A stretch of DNA of 64,000 bases from Bathynomus jamesi (lineage: Eukaryota; Arthropoda; Malacostraca; Isopoda; Cirolanidae). The stretch covers positions 1 to 64,000 of the forward strand of contig JAJOZX010008853.1 in assembly GCA_023014485.1 (NCBI GenBank), read 5' to 3'. The notes beneath the pieces are model-generated. The model was not told the DNA's origin and did not search any database. It saw only the letters and a list, made by a program, of their open reading frames with translations. Of this stretch, positions 11,901-20,966 are shown piece after piece (position 1 is the first letter of the stretch; every line of letters starts with the position of its first letter). The position numbers and the translations under genes are program-made.

Positions 11901-12166
11901 CTCTAAAGGTCTTAATCCGGCCCTGAATCAAGGAGTTTCTGGATAGACCAATGGAAGTTCCTGCATGGCTCTCTCACACACAGTCAGTAGAGAGGTGTGT
12001 AAGGATGACAACTGAAGCAGCACAACATGTTTACTCACAAGAGAGGAGGGAGGCGTACATCAGTGGCCAGGTGGCCAGTAGGGAGCTCATGTCCAGGAAG
12101 AAGAGCAAGGCAGACATGGCATCCTTGGCAAAGTTCAAGAAACCAATCTATATTTCTAAGTTTTAA
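9000..12166 (+). pseudogene. Transposase of element 1, interrupted
   Basis: Coding pieces in order: 9071-9682 (N-terminal region with a Cys-rich cluster around CHCVIRSCSELGC and KIPVQELAF), 9679-9921, an open stretch holding FDGK at 9956-9967 and ended by a TAG at 10079, 10145-10651 (GGDSSNVNTGWEGG at residues 17-30, LVWIVCDLYTGELSLRHL, HSRWVTTA), a decayed stretch 10652-11078, and 11951-12166 after the hAT insertion (HTQSVERCV). DGK, GDSSNVNTG, C-x-x-Y/H and VER align with DGK, DTTASNTG, C-x-H-H and AER of the transposases at 39433, 48104 and 57597. The three acids would be D of DGK, D of GDSS and E of VER, by analogy with hAT. Several stops and frameshifts: inactive. Confidence 0.75.
11087..11925 (+). 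mobile_element. Non-autonomous hAT (CAGGGCCGGATTAA ends)
   Basis: 839 bp with terminal repeats CAGGGCCGGATTAA and TTAATCCGGCCCTG (with one imperfect base region) and the 8-bp target duplication AATCAAGG at 11079-11086 and 11926-11933. It carries only the last part of a hAT transposase (11544-11750): SAERSFSQLKYIKN is the SERxFS dimerisation motif. The catalytic core has been deleted, so it would need a transposase supplied in trans. It is inserted inside the element 1 transposase gene. Confidence 0.9.
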
Positions 12167-12231
12167 TATTGGAATACAATCAAAATTTCTTTAATTGAAT
12201 GAAATTAATGTATGTAAAATGTAGTTATATA

Positions 12232-13506
12232 TCAGGTCATCCCATAAGTAATGTCGTTTTTTAGATCGGAATTTGAAGGACAAAAAAAAACTCAACTGAA
12301 ACTTTTTAATCTAGTATATATTTTCCATCGGAATCAGTGACACTCTGCTAGCGTTCTACAAGCTTTTCAATGCCATGTTTATAAAATTCAGACGGTTTTG
12401 AGGCAAAAAATGTACAAAGACTGGTATGCAGATCATCTAAAGAAGTATATTGTTTCTCGTCAAGATAGTTTTGCAGACTCTTGAAGAGATGATAATCTGA
12501 AGGCGCAAGGTCTGGAGGATGTGGAAGTTTTTCCCACCCAAGCTCCTCAATTTTTGCAGAAGTGATCCGAGCGGTATGAGGACGTGCGTTGTCGTGGTGG
12601 AACACGATTCCTTTCCGATTAACCAAAGAAGGTCTCTCTTCTTTTAGTGCAGTGTTCAATCGATCCAGTTGTTGACAGCAGACTTGAGCGGTGATTGTTT
12701 GGTTGTGTGGTAAGGTTTCAAAGTGTATTACACCACCTTTATCCCACCAAACACTAAGCAACACCTTCCGAGGGTGAAGATTTGGTTTTCGCTGTGGTGT
12801 CACTGGTTCTCCGGCACAAACCCACTGTCGACGGCGCTTAACATTCTGGTACAGTATCCACTTTTCATCACCAGTCACTAAATGGTGCAAAAACGGATCT
12901 TGGAGTTCACGGGAATGAAGAGCTGTGCGAATGTTTATCCGCACCCTCAGAGTGTCGACCGACAATTCATGTGGCACCCATTTTCCTAACTTACGCACTT
13001 TCCCGAGTTGCAAATGTGGATGGATGGTGGACGGGGATGAATTGAGTTTCTGGGCCAATTCTTCGACAGTTGTTGAACAGTCTTCTTTAAGTGCGGCTAA
13101 CAGCAGGTCATCATCAAACTCAGCAGGGCGTCCAGAGCGTGCTGCATCTGTCAAACAGCAGTCACCATTCTTAAACTTTTGAAATCATCTTTGACATTTC
13201 CTCACATGCAGAATATCGTTGCCATAAACGTCCTGAATGTTTCGCGTTGCTTCAGTAGCACTATTCCCTTTTTTGAACTCGTAAAGCATTATATACCTGA
13301 TATGCTCTTCTGATACCGCCATGTTTATGAGGGGTTCACATAAAGCAAAACACACGTCTTCACTGGTCAAGGTCTGTAAAGTATGTAACGAAACACGATA
13401 GATCTCCTCTTCGATATAACCTTCGGAAAATTTATGCTTAAACCGAGTAGGACTAGTTTAAACTTAATCTATCGTAAAAAGCGACATTACTTATGGGATG
13501 ACCTGA
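12232..13506 (-). mobile_element. Mariner (DD34D), copy 1
   Basis: 1275 bp, ends TCAGGTCATCCCATAAGTAA in inverted orientation, flanked by TA at 12230-12231 and 13507-13508. Inserted in element 1. Close relative of copy 2 at 27438-28705. Confidence 0.95.
12348..13370 (-). pseudogene. Mariner transposase, copy 1
   Basis: Two open parts in one frame: 13370-13185 (N-terminal helix-turn-helix region) and 13154-12348 (catalytic domain, VTGDEKW, HHDNARPHT, LAPSDYHLF). They are separated by TGA at 13185-13187, where mariners normally have Trp in the WFxxF motif. The three acids of DD34D are present, but the residues between the second and third Asp are short because YSP before DLAPSD is missing. One His-Leu run in the HTH shows a 3-nt loss relative to copy 2 (HPHLQLG versus HRHLQQLG). 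The C-terminus stops early at VER. Inactive unless the TGA is read through. Confidence 0.9.
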
Positions 13507-13708
13507 TACAATAAAAAAATACTTTCAACAATAGCTGATTTTTCGTAAACTTCAACTTCAAATATAAGTAGCTAGGAGTGGTCAAATCTGGATTTTAAAG
13601 CCATATTTCGATTTAGCACATAAAAATGCATCATTTGGTCACTAGTAGTCTTTGAAAATCTAAAGATTTCACTTTGCTCTCTAAAATTGACACACCCTAA
13701 TGGTGCAG

Positions 13709-13893
13709 GTTGTGTTGTTGCAAGGTTTAGAAAGAAGAGTATAAATAGTGCCCCTTTTGTTTTTTATCTAAATTTTATGCAACTGAGGCCTAAGGTAGGC
13801 CACATCGAGTCAGCAACCCTGAGGTAGGACCTAATAGGACCTCCAAGTCCGTAAGTTTTAGTCTAGCTTAACTTGGGATGTAGGTTGAACTGG
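13709..13893. repeat. Dispersed repeat, copy B, right part
   Basis: Continues the repeat interrupted at 8397. Matches 3650-3831 of copy A to the same end point. Confidence 0.85.
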
Positions 13894-15443
13894 CCCTTCA
13901 GAGCTTGGCCGTTGAAGGCTCAGCTGGGATTCTGAACCCAATAAAATAAAAAAAAATAACACTTTGTTAATTAATACAGCTCAGTAAAGCCAAAAGTTAG
14001 AAGGTCAAAACTTAGAGAACGTGAGTGAATGTTAACTTCACAGGATATAAATTTGAGGCACTTACTTTTTGTAGCCAGTTTTTGTTGAGTGGATCGAAGA
14101 GCGAGAATTTTGTTAGGTTTTACGTCGTCATCGTAAGTTTTTGTTTCTGAAAGATGTGTAATGCAGAAGTACTATGCAAATTATTTTAAAAATTGAGGGT
14201 GACCTGTTTCTTGTAATTAAGATTATTGGTGATCAAGAGAAAAGTAGATAAATTTAGAACATGGTATTCAAGTTTTTAATGTTAACATAAAAATGTTTGA
14301 GTTCAGTAGTTTTCATGGTGGTTCCAGCGAAGATTTGTTCTGTTCTGTATTATAATAGCACAGCAGTGAAAGAAGAGGACAATTCATGAACTGAGTTTAA
14401 GCTTCGTTCAATAAGTGTTTATCTCCTCGTATGCCTTTCTTTAGGGTCATTTACACATTGGCTGTGATAATTACTTTTTATTTTAATATTGAAATAGGCC
14501 CAAGTTTCTTTAGTTCTTTTTCATAAAGTAATAATGATAAACTATTAGATTTGGGAACTTTGAAGTTATAAAATAACACTTGGATCTTTTTTTTTTTTCT
14601 TTTTTTTCCACCCCTACCAGTCTGAGAAGCCGCTTCTCCGATCTCCGATCTCAATACAAAATAGGCCTTTGTCAAAGAGAAGAAATTTAAAAGTGAGTTT
14701 CAGATATGCGGTTTCGTAGATGTGGGACGACGATTGCGTTCTGACAATTAAGATTAACAATACTGTTATAACGTCAGATTTTTTCTTGTTTCCATAATTA
14801 ATAGTTGTTTCATTGCGCTTCTTCCAATTGTCAAAATTATAAAACTCTTCCATATTTAACTTCGGGAAAGAGTATTTGCTATTTGGAGAAGGTAATTGCG
14901 TGGATTTTAGTGACCATTTGAGGCTTCTAAAAGCAGCGTAATTAACTGGACTTTTACATTTTTAGACTACAGTAGCTTAGGTGAATTTTTATGTAAAATG
15001 ATTTCGGAATAGAACTTAAACACAGTGGGAGATCGGAGCGAAGCCGCACGAGTCGTGAGAATGTTCTCTTTACACGCAATGCAACAAGCGCTGTTCAAAT
15101 GGTTTTGTTGGTGTAGCTTCGTCTCTGATTGGCCGAGATAATGGTGTGGGGACCTCCTTTTCCATATACCATTCAAATTTTAGTTCTTGTCAAAGGCTTT
15201 CCACCGAAAAAAATTTAGCCTATGGACACGGGGTTTAAAAAAATTCTCACGAAACCCGTGTTTCTTTCCTTACCGATAAATATCGGTAAGAAACGGAATT
15301 TCACAACACGATTTTTTTTTTAACTAACCGTACTTATGGTTTACGGCTGTGGTTCTGGTTATAGCACATTATATTTTTGTTTGTTGTTTAAATGTTAAGC
15401 GAGTATTAAAAAGATAACCGTTCTTTTCATTTGATGTTCGTAG
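13894..15443. other. Intron-like stretch before exon B
   Basis: Contains the weak exon candidate at 14079-14132. A CCAAT-type ATTGG lies at about 15128 near an ATG at 15221 with a GTAAGA donor; that exon would end in phase 1 and does not fit exon B, so I do not call it. Minus-strand ORFs in 14.5-15.2 kb have no family features. Confidence 0.4.
14079..14132 (+). other. Possible small exon or 5' UTR exon
   Basis: 54 bp between CCAG and GTAAGT, 18 open codons, phase 0 at both ends, so it could be spliced between exons A and B without shifting the frame. The sequence CCAGTTTTTG also resembles an initiator, which would make it a first non-coding exon. No homology seen. Confidence 0.25.
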
Positions 15444-15599
15444 ACAAAAAATTCCGAAGACTCTCAGCCAGTTCGCATCACAAATGGAGCCATCGTAAAA
15501 GGATTGAGGTCGGACCAACTTTTACTCCAGAAGCTTAATCAACGCAGAAATCTTAATCTCCAGGCAAAGATGGAAAAATTAAGAGCTCTGCAAATGAAG
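15444..15599 (+). CDS. Host gene 1, exon B
   Basis: 156 bp, exactly 52 codons in phase 0, between TTCGTAG (acceptor) and AAG|GTTGG (donor). The peptide begins TKNSEDSQPVRITNGAIV and continues into a charged helical segment rich in Leu, Gln, Lys and Arg (QKLNQRRNLNLQAKMEKLR) that could form a short coiled coil. The frame agrees with exons A and C. No stop in the frame, while the two other frames are closed. Confidence 0.7.
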
Positions 15600-16044
15600 G
15601 TTGGAGTCACCGTGATTTGACGCACTTCCCAATTGCATTTCGCGTGTGGGTGGGGGATGTGGGTTGGGCTAGCGCAAATTATAGCACCAGTAATGTGCCG
15701 TTCTGGTTGTGACAAGATGCGAGTTTGAAATGTTGGAATCGCCGAAATTTAGCAGTCTGAGTTCAATAAAATTAATTAGGTAGAAGAATGTATTTTTGTT
15801 CAAAAGTCAAATTAACCCATTAGTGCCTATTGGTACAATTTCCTACTGACAAAATTGTTCGTCATTATTGCGTCACTTTTTCTAGTATTCGCGTGATCTT
15901 TGGTGAGTCATTGATATGACGCGATCTTTTAGATTGCGTCATATCACTATCAATATCAACTGGCATTAGAAATGCGTTTCGCTTCTAAAATATAACGTCT
16001 ATTTTCCCTGAGTCCAGACTTCTGGGACACCCTGTATACCGTCC
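15600..16044. other. Intron; orphan Tc1-like terminus
   Basis: No coding sequence. At 16015-16036 there is a single Tc1/mariner-type end (GACTTCTGGGACACCCTGTA) with no partner nearby, the remnant of a deleted element. Confidence 0.5.
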
Positions 16045-17290
16045 AACGGTTCATTTCTCGTCTTTCTAAAGGCTTGGAATCTATCTTTAACGGAAAGATT
16101 CTTAAACGCTTCTCTTAAGATTTTCTTTCAGATCGTCAGGTTGGGTTTCGCGAGGGACGTTCTGCGGGCGATCTTCTCGCGTATCTCTGACTCTCGCTCA
16201 TCCTCCTTTCGGGTTTTCGGTGAAACCTTCGCTATTGCGCTAGACTTATCAAAAGCTTTTGATAGAGTCTGGCGCAAATCTTTAATTTCGAAACTGCCCT
16301 CCTTCGGTTTCTATTCTTCTTTCTGCGCCTTCATCTCTAATTTCCTTTTCGGCCGATCTATAGTTGCGCAACGGTTGTAGATGGCCACTATTCTTCTCCT
16401 GAATCTATTAATAGTGGTGGCCCTCGGGGCTCTGCCCTGTCACCCACTCTTTTCCTTTTATTTATCAATGATCTATTAAATCGCACTTCCTGTCCAATCC
16501 ACTCCTATGCCGATGATTTCGCTCTTCACTTCTCCACCCGCTTCACGAGGCGTCCCCTCTCAACAGTCGTTTCTACTATCTCTGATTGAGGCAGAGGAAA
16601 CCTTGTGGCTTTCAATGCCTTAAAAACTAGGTTCCTTCATCTGCCTACTCGTCACAATCTTCCACACGACTATTCCCTTACTTTCAACAATACACAACTC
16701 AATCCTTCCTCTTTTCTTAATAATTTTGGTGTCCTTTTCTCGTGATCTTTCCTGGAAAGATCACGTATACTTTATTTCCAGAACAGCTTCTAAGAGGTTG
16801 GGTGTGCTGTACCGTCTTTGTAGTTTCTTCACCCCCACTTGATTGCTGTCTCTGTACAGGGGTCTTGTCCGCTCTTGTATGGAATACGTTTCTCATGTGT
16901 GAGGTGGCTCAACCCGCACAGCTCTGCTTGACCAGATGAAATCAAAGGCTTTGTCTCATTCCCCCCCTCCCCCCCTTTACTGACTGTCTTCAATCCCTCT
17001 TTCTTTGCCGCAGTGTTACCTCACTCTCTTTACTATAGCTATTTTAACAGATATTGCTCTTCTGAACTCTGACTGCATGCCTCTTCCTTTAAGGAGAGTA
17101 TGCAGTACCAGACTTTCTACACCTCATTCCTTTTCTGTCCAACTTTCTAACGCAAAGGTTAATCGATTATTTTCAATCTTTTATCTACCCAACCGGTGAA
17201 CTCTGCGTTTGAAAGATTGGAGGTCATAGGGGGAAAGACGGACGGAGGAAGATTGTTCCAGAGTATCCACGCGTCATGAAAACCCTGGAC
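16045..17290 (+). pseudogene. Jockey-like LINE reverse transcriptase fragment
   Basis: Plus-strand reverse transcriptase motifs appear in order with frameshifts between them: LDLSKAFDRVW near 16245, PRGSALSPTLFLLFINDLL near 16425, SYADDFALHFST near 16505 (YADD active site), then thumb and C-terminal regions up to SVQLSNAKVN near 17150 and a FIPFTG-like segment ending near 17212. The next expected segment (LWNNLPPSVFPP, then YDLQSFKRRV) is present but on the minus strand at 17290-17180. The 3' end has therefore been inverted locally. No endonuclease domain or poly-A tail. Confidence 0.82.
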
Positions 17291-17302
17291 CATGATTTTG
17301 GC

Positions 17303-18153
17303 ATCTATTTTTGTGAAGCACTTTGAAATTATATGGAATTCAATCATAAAATGATAGTGGTAACATTTATTAAATAATTAAGAGTAGGATTCGACGTGAC
17401 GCCCATCAGTATCCCTGCACAGCTCAAATCGTTCCGCAGCATTTCTAAACACATTCTGGAGCATTTGCGGGGTTATGTTATCTGCAGCAGTTCGTATACG
17501 TGTACGTAAGTTTTCAAGACTCGTAATCTTCGTCTGATAGACGTGCGATTTGATAAAGCCCCATGCAAAGAAATCTAAAGGGGTTAAATCTGGTGATCTC
17601 GCTGGCCAAGGTCTGTTGCTTCCGCGTCCGATCCAGCGATTTGGAAAACGTCCATTTAGATAATCTTGAACAATTTTGGCATAGTGACAAGGAGCACCAT
17701 CATGTTGATAGACGACCGTACTAACAATCCTATCCCCGTCGTCTATCAACATGATGGTGCTCCTTGTAAATATGCCAAAATTGTTCAGGATTATCTAAAT
17801 GGACGTTTTCAAAATCGCTGGATCGGACGCGGAAGCAACAGACCTTGGCCAGCGAGATCACCAGATTTAACCCCTTTAGATTTCTTTGCATGGGGCTTTA
17901 TCAAATCGCACGTCTATCAGACGAAGATTACGAGTCTTGAAAACTTACGTACACGTATACGAACTGCTGCAGATAACATAACCCCGCAAATGCTCCAGAA
18001 TGTGTTTAGAAATGCTGCGGAACGATTTGAGCTGTGCAGGGATACTGATGGGCGTCACGTCGAATCCTACTCTTAATTATTTAATAAATGTTACCACTTT
18101 ATCATTTTATGATTGAATTCCATATAATTTCAAAGTGCTTCACAAAAATAGAT
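17303..18153. repeat. Palindromic rosa/DD41D-type transposon fragment (IR1)
   Basis: Arms 17303-17716 and 17738-18153 are inverted copies, nearly identical, around a 21-bp spacer. Each arm encodes the C-terminal half of the same Tc1/mariner-superfamily transposase: 17752-17378 on the minus strand and 17666-18076 on the plus strand. Motifs: HDGAPC (second catalytic Asp), WPARSPDLTPLDFFAWG (third Asp, about 41 residues later), then ITPQMLQNVFRNAAERFELC. Only the right side keeps an outer terminus (GTACACCCTGTAT at 18164). Neither arm has the HTH or first Asp. Confidence 0.88.
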
Positions 18154-18176
18154 CCTGACTTTATGTACACCCTGTA

Positions 18177-19082
18177 TATAAGCAAACAACCACAGGGAAA
18201 AGGAAAAAAGAAACACGAAATTCGAGCGCTTTCGTGATATATTCACATCTTCAGGGAAAAATAAATAATAGGCAGATTTTACAAAGTAAATGAGTTAAAT
18301 ACACAAGCGAAAAATTCCCAAACGGCAATTCAATTTAAAAACCATAAAACACTAAAGATTTTTTCAATAGATAACTTAATCTGAAGGAAGCTAAATTATT
18401 GAATATAAAAACTATGTAGATGAAATTAGACAATTGACATGTACAGAGACAAAAATTATTATAACAATTATTAGAAATAGTATTTAATTAAAGCAGGCAA
18501 TTAAGTGGCAAGAATTTAATGAAAACAAAAGGAATGGTGCCAACATCTTACAGAATATTCCAAACTTCTACAAACAATCTGAAAAAAACTCCCAATAGCC
18601 AACCTGATCAAAAGTCTAATAAATCTTTGTGTGCTTGGTGGTTTATTAGACTTTTGATCAGGTTGGCTATTGGGAGAGTTTTTTCAGATTGTTTGTAGAA
18701 GTTTGGAATATTCTGCAAGATGTTGGCACCATTCCTTTTGTTTTCATTAAATTCTTGCCACTTAATTGCCTGCTTTAATTAAATACTATTTCTAATAATT
18801 GTTATAATAATTTTTGTCTCTGTACATGTCAATTGTCTAATTTCATCTATATAGTTTTTATATTCAATAATTTAGCTTCCTTCAGATTAAGTTATCCATT
18901 GAAAAAATCTTGTTTTTTATGGTTTTTAAATTGAATTGCCGTTTGGGAATTTTTCGCTTGTGTATTTAACTCATTTACTTTGTAAAATCTGCCTATTATT
19001 TATTTGTCCCAGATGTGAATATATCACGAAAGCGCTCGGATTTCGTGTTTCGTTTTCCTTTTCCCTGTGGTTGTTTGCTTAT
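18177..19082. repeat. Large near-perfect inverted repeat (IR2)
   Basis: Arms 18177-18623 and 18642-19082, about 445 bp each, with few mismatches and an 18-bp loop. No ORF of substance. The outer parts contain a motif reading, away from the loop, AATATATCACGAAAGCGCTCG, of the sort seen at the ends of some retroelements, but I cannot name the family. It lies within an intron of host gene 1, so the nascent transcript could fold into a 445-bp hairpin. Confidence 0.9.
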
Positions 19083-19182
19083 TAATAAGATCACATGTTA
19101 TTCTGTGATTTTACTACATTACATACATACATAGGGGAGCATTCTGAGTTCATTCCCAGGAGTTTTTTATGATACACACAGA

Positions 19183-19727
19183 CCGTGCATGGAACAAGGA
19201 ACTCTTCTGGGATAATTAAATCCACTATAGTCCGAATAAGTAATGGTAAATGACAAATACCATAGTTTTTCTTTTTCATGATACTAGCCCGACGTGGGCA
19301 ACGGGTCACTCGCAAAGAGGTCCCATAAATATAGCTTCCTTCACCAGCTATCTGCAAAGCAGACAGGATCCAGCTTTGGGACATGGGTCTAGGGTTTAAA
19401 GCAGCCTAGCCCTGCTACATTTAGAACCTCAATATAAGCAAAATACTCGCTGTCTTCACGTCAGATTGAATACATCAAAGAAAAAGGGGTAACTATTATA
19501 TTTTAGCCAAAAACCAAAACTTAAACCTCAACTGGCAGAATTGAGCGTCCACTTTTCAAGGCACATAACATGTCCGTTTCAAGATGGGACCTCTTTGCGA
19601 GTGACCCGTTGCCCACGTCGGGCTAGCATCATGAAAAAGAAAAACTATGGTATTTGTCATTTACCATTACTTATTCGGACTACAGTGGATTTAATTATCC
19701 CAGAAGAGTTCCTTGTTCCATGCACGG
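19183..19727. repeat. Inverted repeat (IR3)
   Basis: Arms 19183-19325 and 19585-19727, 143 bp each, with two or so mismatches, and a 259-bp spacer. The same peptide can be read from both strands, purely because of the palindrome. Its outer right edge touches the SINE at 19730. Confidence 0.9.
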
Positions 19728-19729
19728 AA

Positions 19730-19918
19730 CCTTGATTTTGCTTCCACCCGGATTGTTCATTCCAATTAAGGTCAAACTTGTTGCTCCATCATGGACCTAC
19801 AACTTAACGTGGAATCCGAACCACGACCCAGAAATTATGATGTCCTTCCCGGACTCGATCTCACGACCTCTCCCAATCAGCAATCCAGCGTCTTAACCAC
19901 TAGGCCACTCGGGGTATC
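19730..19918 (-). mobile_element. tRNA-headed SINE
   Basis: Read on the minus strand from 19918: a perfect A box TGGCCTAGTGG and a B box GATCGAGTCC at the spacing of a tRNA, then a body with TCGTGGTTCGGATTCCACG and TTGTAGGTCC. The body matches the body of the 5S-headed SINE at 1.1 kb and a decayed copy at 20.7 kb. The 3' end runs toward 19730. Confidence 0.78.
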
Positions 19919-19976
19919 CATTTATCTACCAATCTATTTTTTCTGGATGAACAGCGGGTCACGGTGTATAATTTCG

Positions 19977-20634
19977 TAACTAAAGGACCTACATTGATTA
20001 TATTTGTATCAGGTGAATTCGTTAATCATTGTTGGCAACACTGCACGTCGATTGGCTGCCATTTACCGTACATTGGTTATATGAGTCAGTTGAACATGGC
20101 GGCTCGACTGGAAGTGCCCTGTCATTTCTGCAACGATATTCAGTCTCAGTGGTCAAGAATTTCTCGAGTGCATTGTCACAGGAGACGAGACGGGTTCATC
20201 ACCGTATTCCAGAAACAAAACTTGCCAGCATGGAATGGAAACACCCTGGGTCCCCGCCACCAAAGTAGTTCAAGATTGAGAGGTCCACTGGCAGTGATGG
20301 TTACTGTTTTTTGGAACCACAAAGGCGTTTTGCTCGCAGACTTCATGCAAAATGGCACAACAATCAATGCAACTGCATATTGTTCAACACTGGAACGTTT
20401 ACGAGCAGCAATTAAACGTAAACGTCCTGGACTGCTCCGTAGGGCAGGGCACGGCACTGTTCCAGTCGAGCCGCCATGTTCAACTGACTCGTATAACCAA
20501 TGTACGATAGATGGCAGCCGAATCGACGTGCAGTGTTGCCAACAATGATTAACGAATTCACCTGATACAAATATAATCAATGTAGATCCTCTAGTTATAT
20601 GCTGTGTAAACTTATTTTCTGACCGCCCCTCGTG
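19977..20634 (+). mobile_element. Deleted mariner with long TIRs (IR4)
   Basis: Arms 19977-20112 and 20461-20597 (about 136 bp) are inverted copies. The right side continues to a mariner-type terminus (TTTTCTGACCGCCCCTCGTG, about 20614-20633) followed by TA. Between the arms the plus strand retains the middle of a DD34D transposase with frameshifts: ECIVTGDE near 20170, WKHPGSPPPK, TVFWNHKGVLLADFM near 20310, LERLRAAIKRKRPGLL near 20395. The HTH and the second and third Asp are deleted. Confidence 0.82.
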
Positions 20635-20659
20635 TATATATATTCTGCTTGAATTATTC

Positions 20660-20800
20660 ATTCTGACGAACGTCAGGCTTTTTGCCCTCACCTCAGACCT
20701 ACAGCTTAACATGGAAAACGAACCTTGAACCACCATGAAAGTTTGAGTCCAGGCAAGGACTGTAATTTCAATTTTACAACCTCCCTATCAGCAACCAATT
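20660..20800 (-). mobile_element. Decayed SINE copy, same body
   Basis: On the minus strand, TGGTTCAAGGTTCGTTTTCCATG and GCTGTAGGTCTGAGG align with the body of the SINE at 19730-19918, and the head still shows GGTTGCTGATAGGGAGGTTGT. The A box is lost. Confidence 0.6.
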
Positions 20801-20839
20801 TCTTAAATATATATATATATATATCGCTTGAAATTATAG

Positions 20840-20966
20840 AATTGGAAGTCGCAAATTGCTGAGAGAAACGAAAGGAGAGAATCGCGCCAATATTTATCCA
20901 AGGTCTCGATGAACTTCGACCGCGGCCTCACAGTCAGCATCGCGAATGAAGTTGCCAAAAGAGCAA
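20840..20966 (+). CDS. Host gene 1, exon C
   Basis: 127 bp: 42 codons plus one base. The acceptor is ATTATAG and the donor AGCAA|GTAAGT is strong. The reading frame starts in phase 0, matching exon B, and leaves one base (A) that joins AA of exon D to make Lys. The peptide is highly charged (QIAERNERRESRQYLSK, then MNFDRGLTVSIANEVAKRA). The polypyrimidine tract is poor because a TA microsatellite lies just upstream. Confidence 0.78.

Larger units (their letters stand above)
8407..13699 (+). mobile_element. 5.3-kb DNA transposon of hAT-like DGK/NTG family (element 1)
   Basis: Perfect 19-bp terminal inverted repeats TAGGGTGTGTCAATTTTAG at 8407 and ending at 13699, with looser similarity continuing inward. 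Flanked by the direct repeat ATGGTGCAG (8398-8406 and 13700-13708), 9 bp. Insertion into copy B of a dispersed repeat is confirmed by the uninterrupted copy at 3431-3831. It contains the broken transposase 9000-12166 and two later insertions: a hAT at 11087-11925 and a mariner at 12232-13506. Removing these leaves about 3.2 kb, the size of elements 2-4 in this window. Confidence 0.88.

Noticed and set aside
15221..15285. First coding exon of host gene 1 (ATG at 15221, GTAAGA donor)
   Set aside because: Ends in phase 1 and would shift exon B into a frame with a stop, unless a poorer acceptor inside exon B were used.
18188..18240. Hammerhead ribozyme in the outer part of IR2
   Set aside because: The minus strand reads CTGAAGA ... 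GAAA around a short GTGA/TCAC stem, but there is an extra base before the stem and no convincing stems I and III, and the right-arm copy lacks CTGAAG.
19091..19735. Conserved protein encoded on both strands
   Set aside because: The identical peptides arise from the inverted repeat IR3; no domain features.
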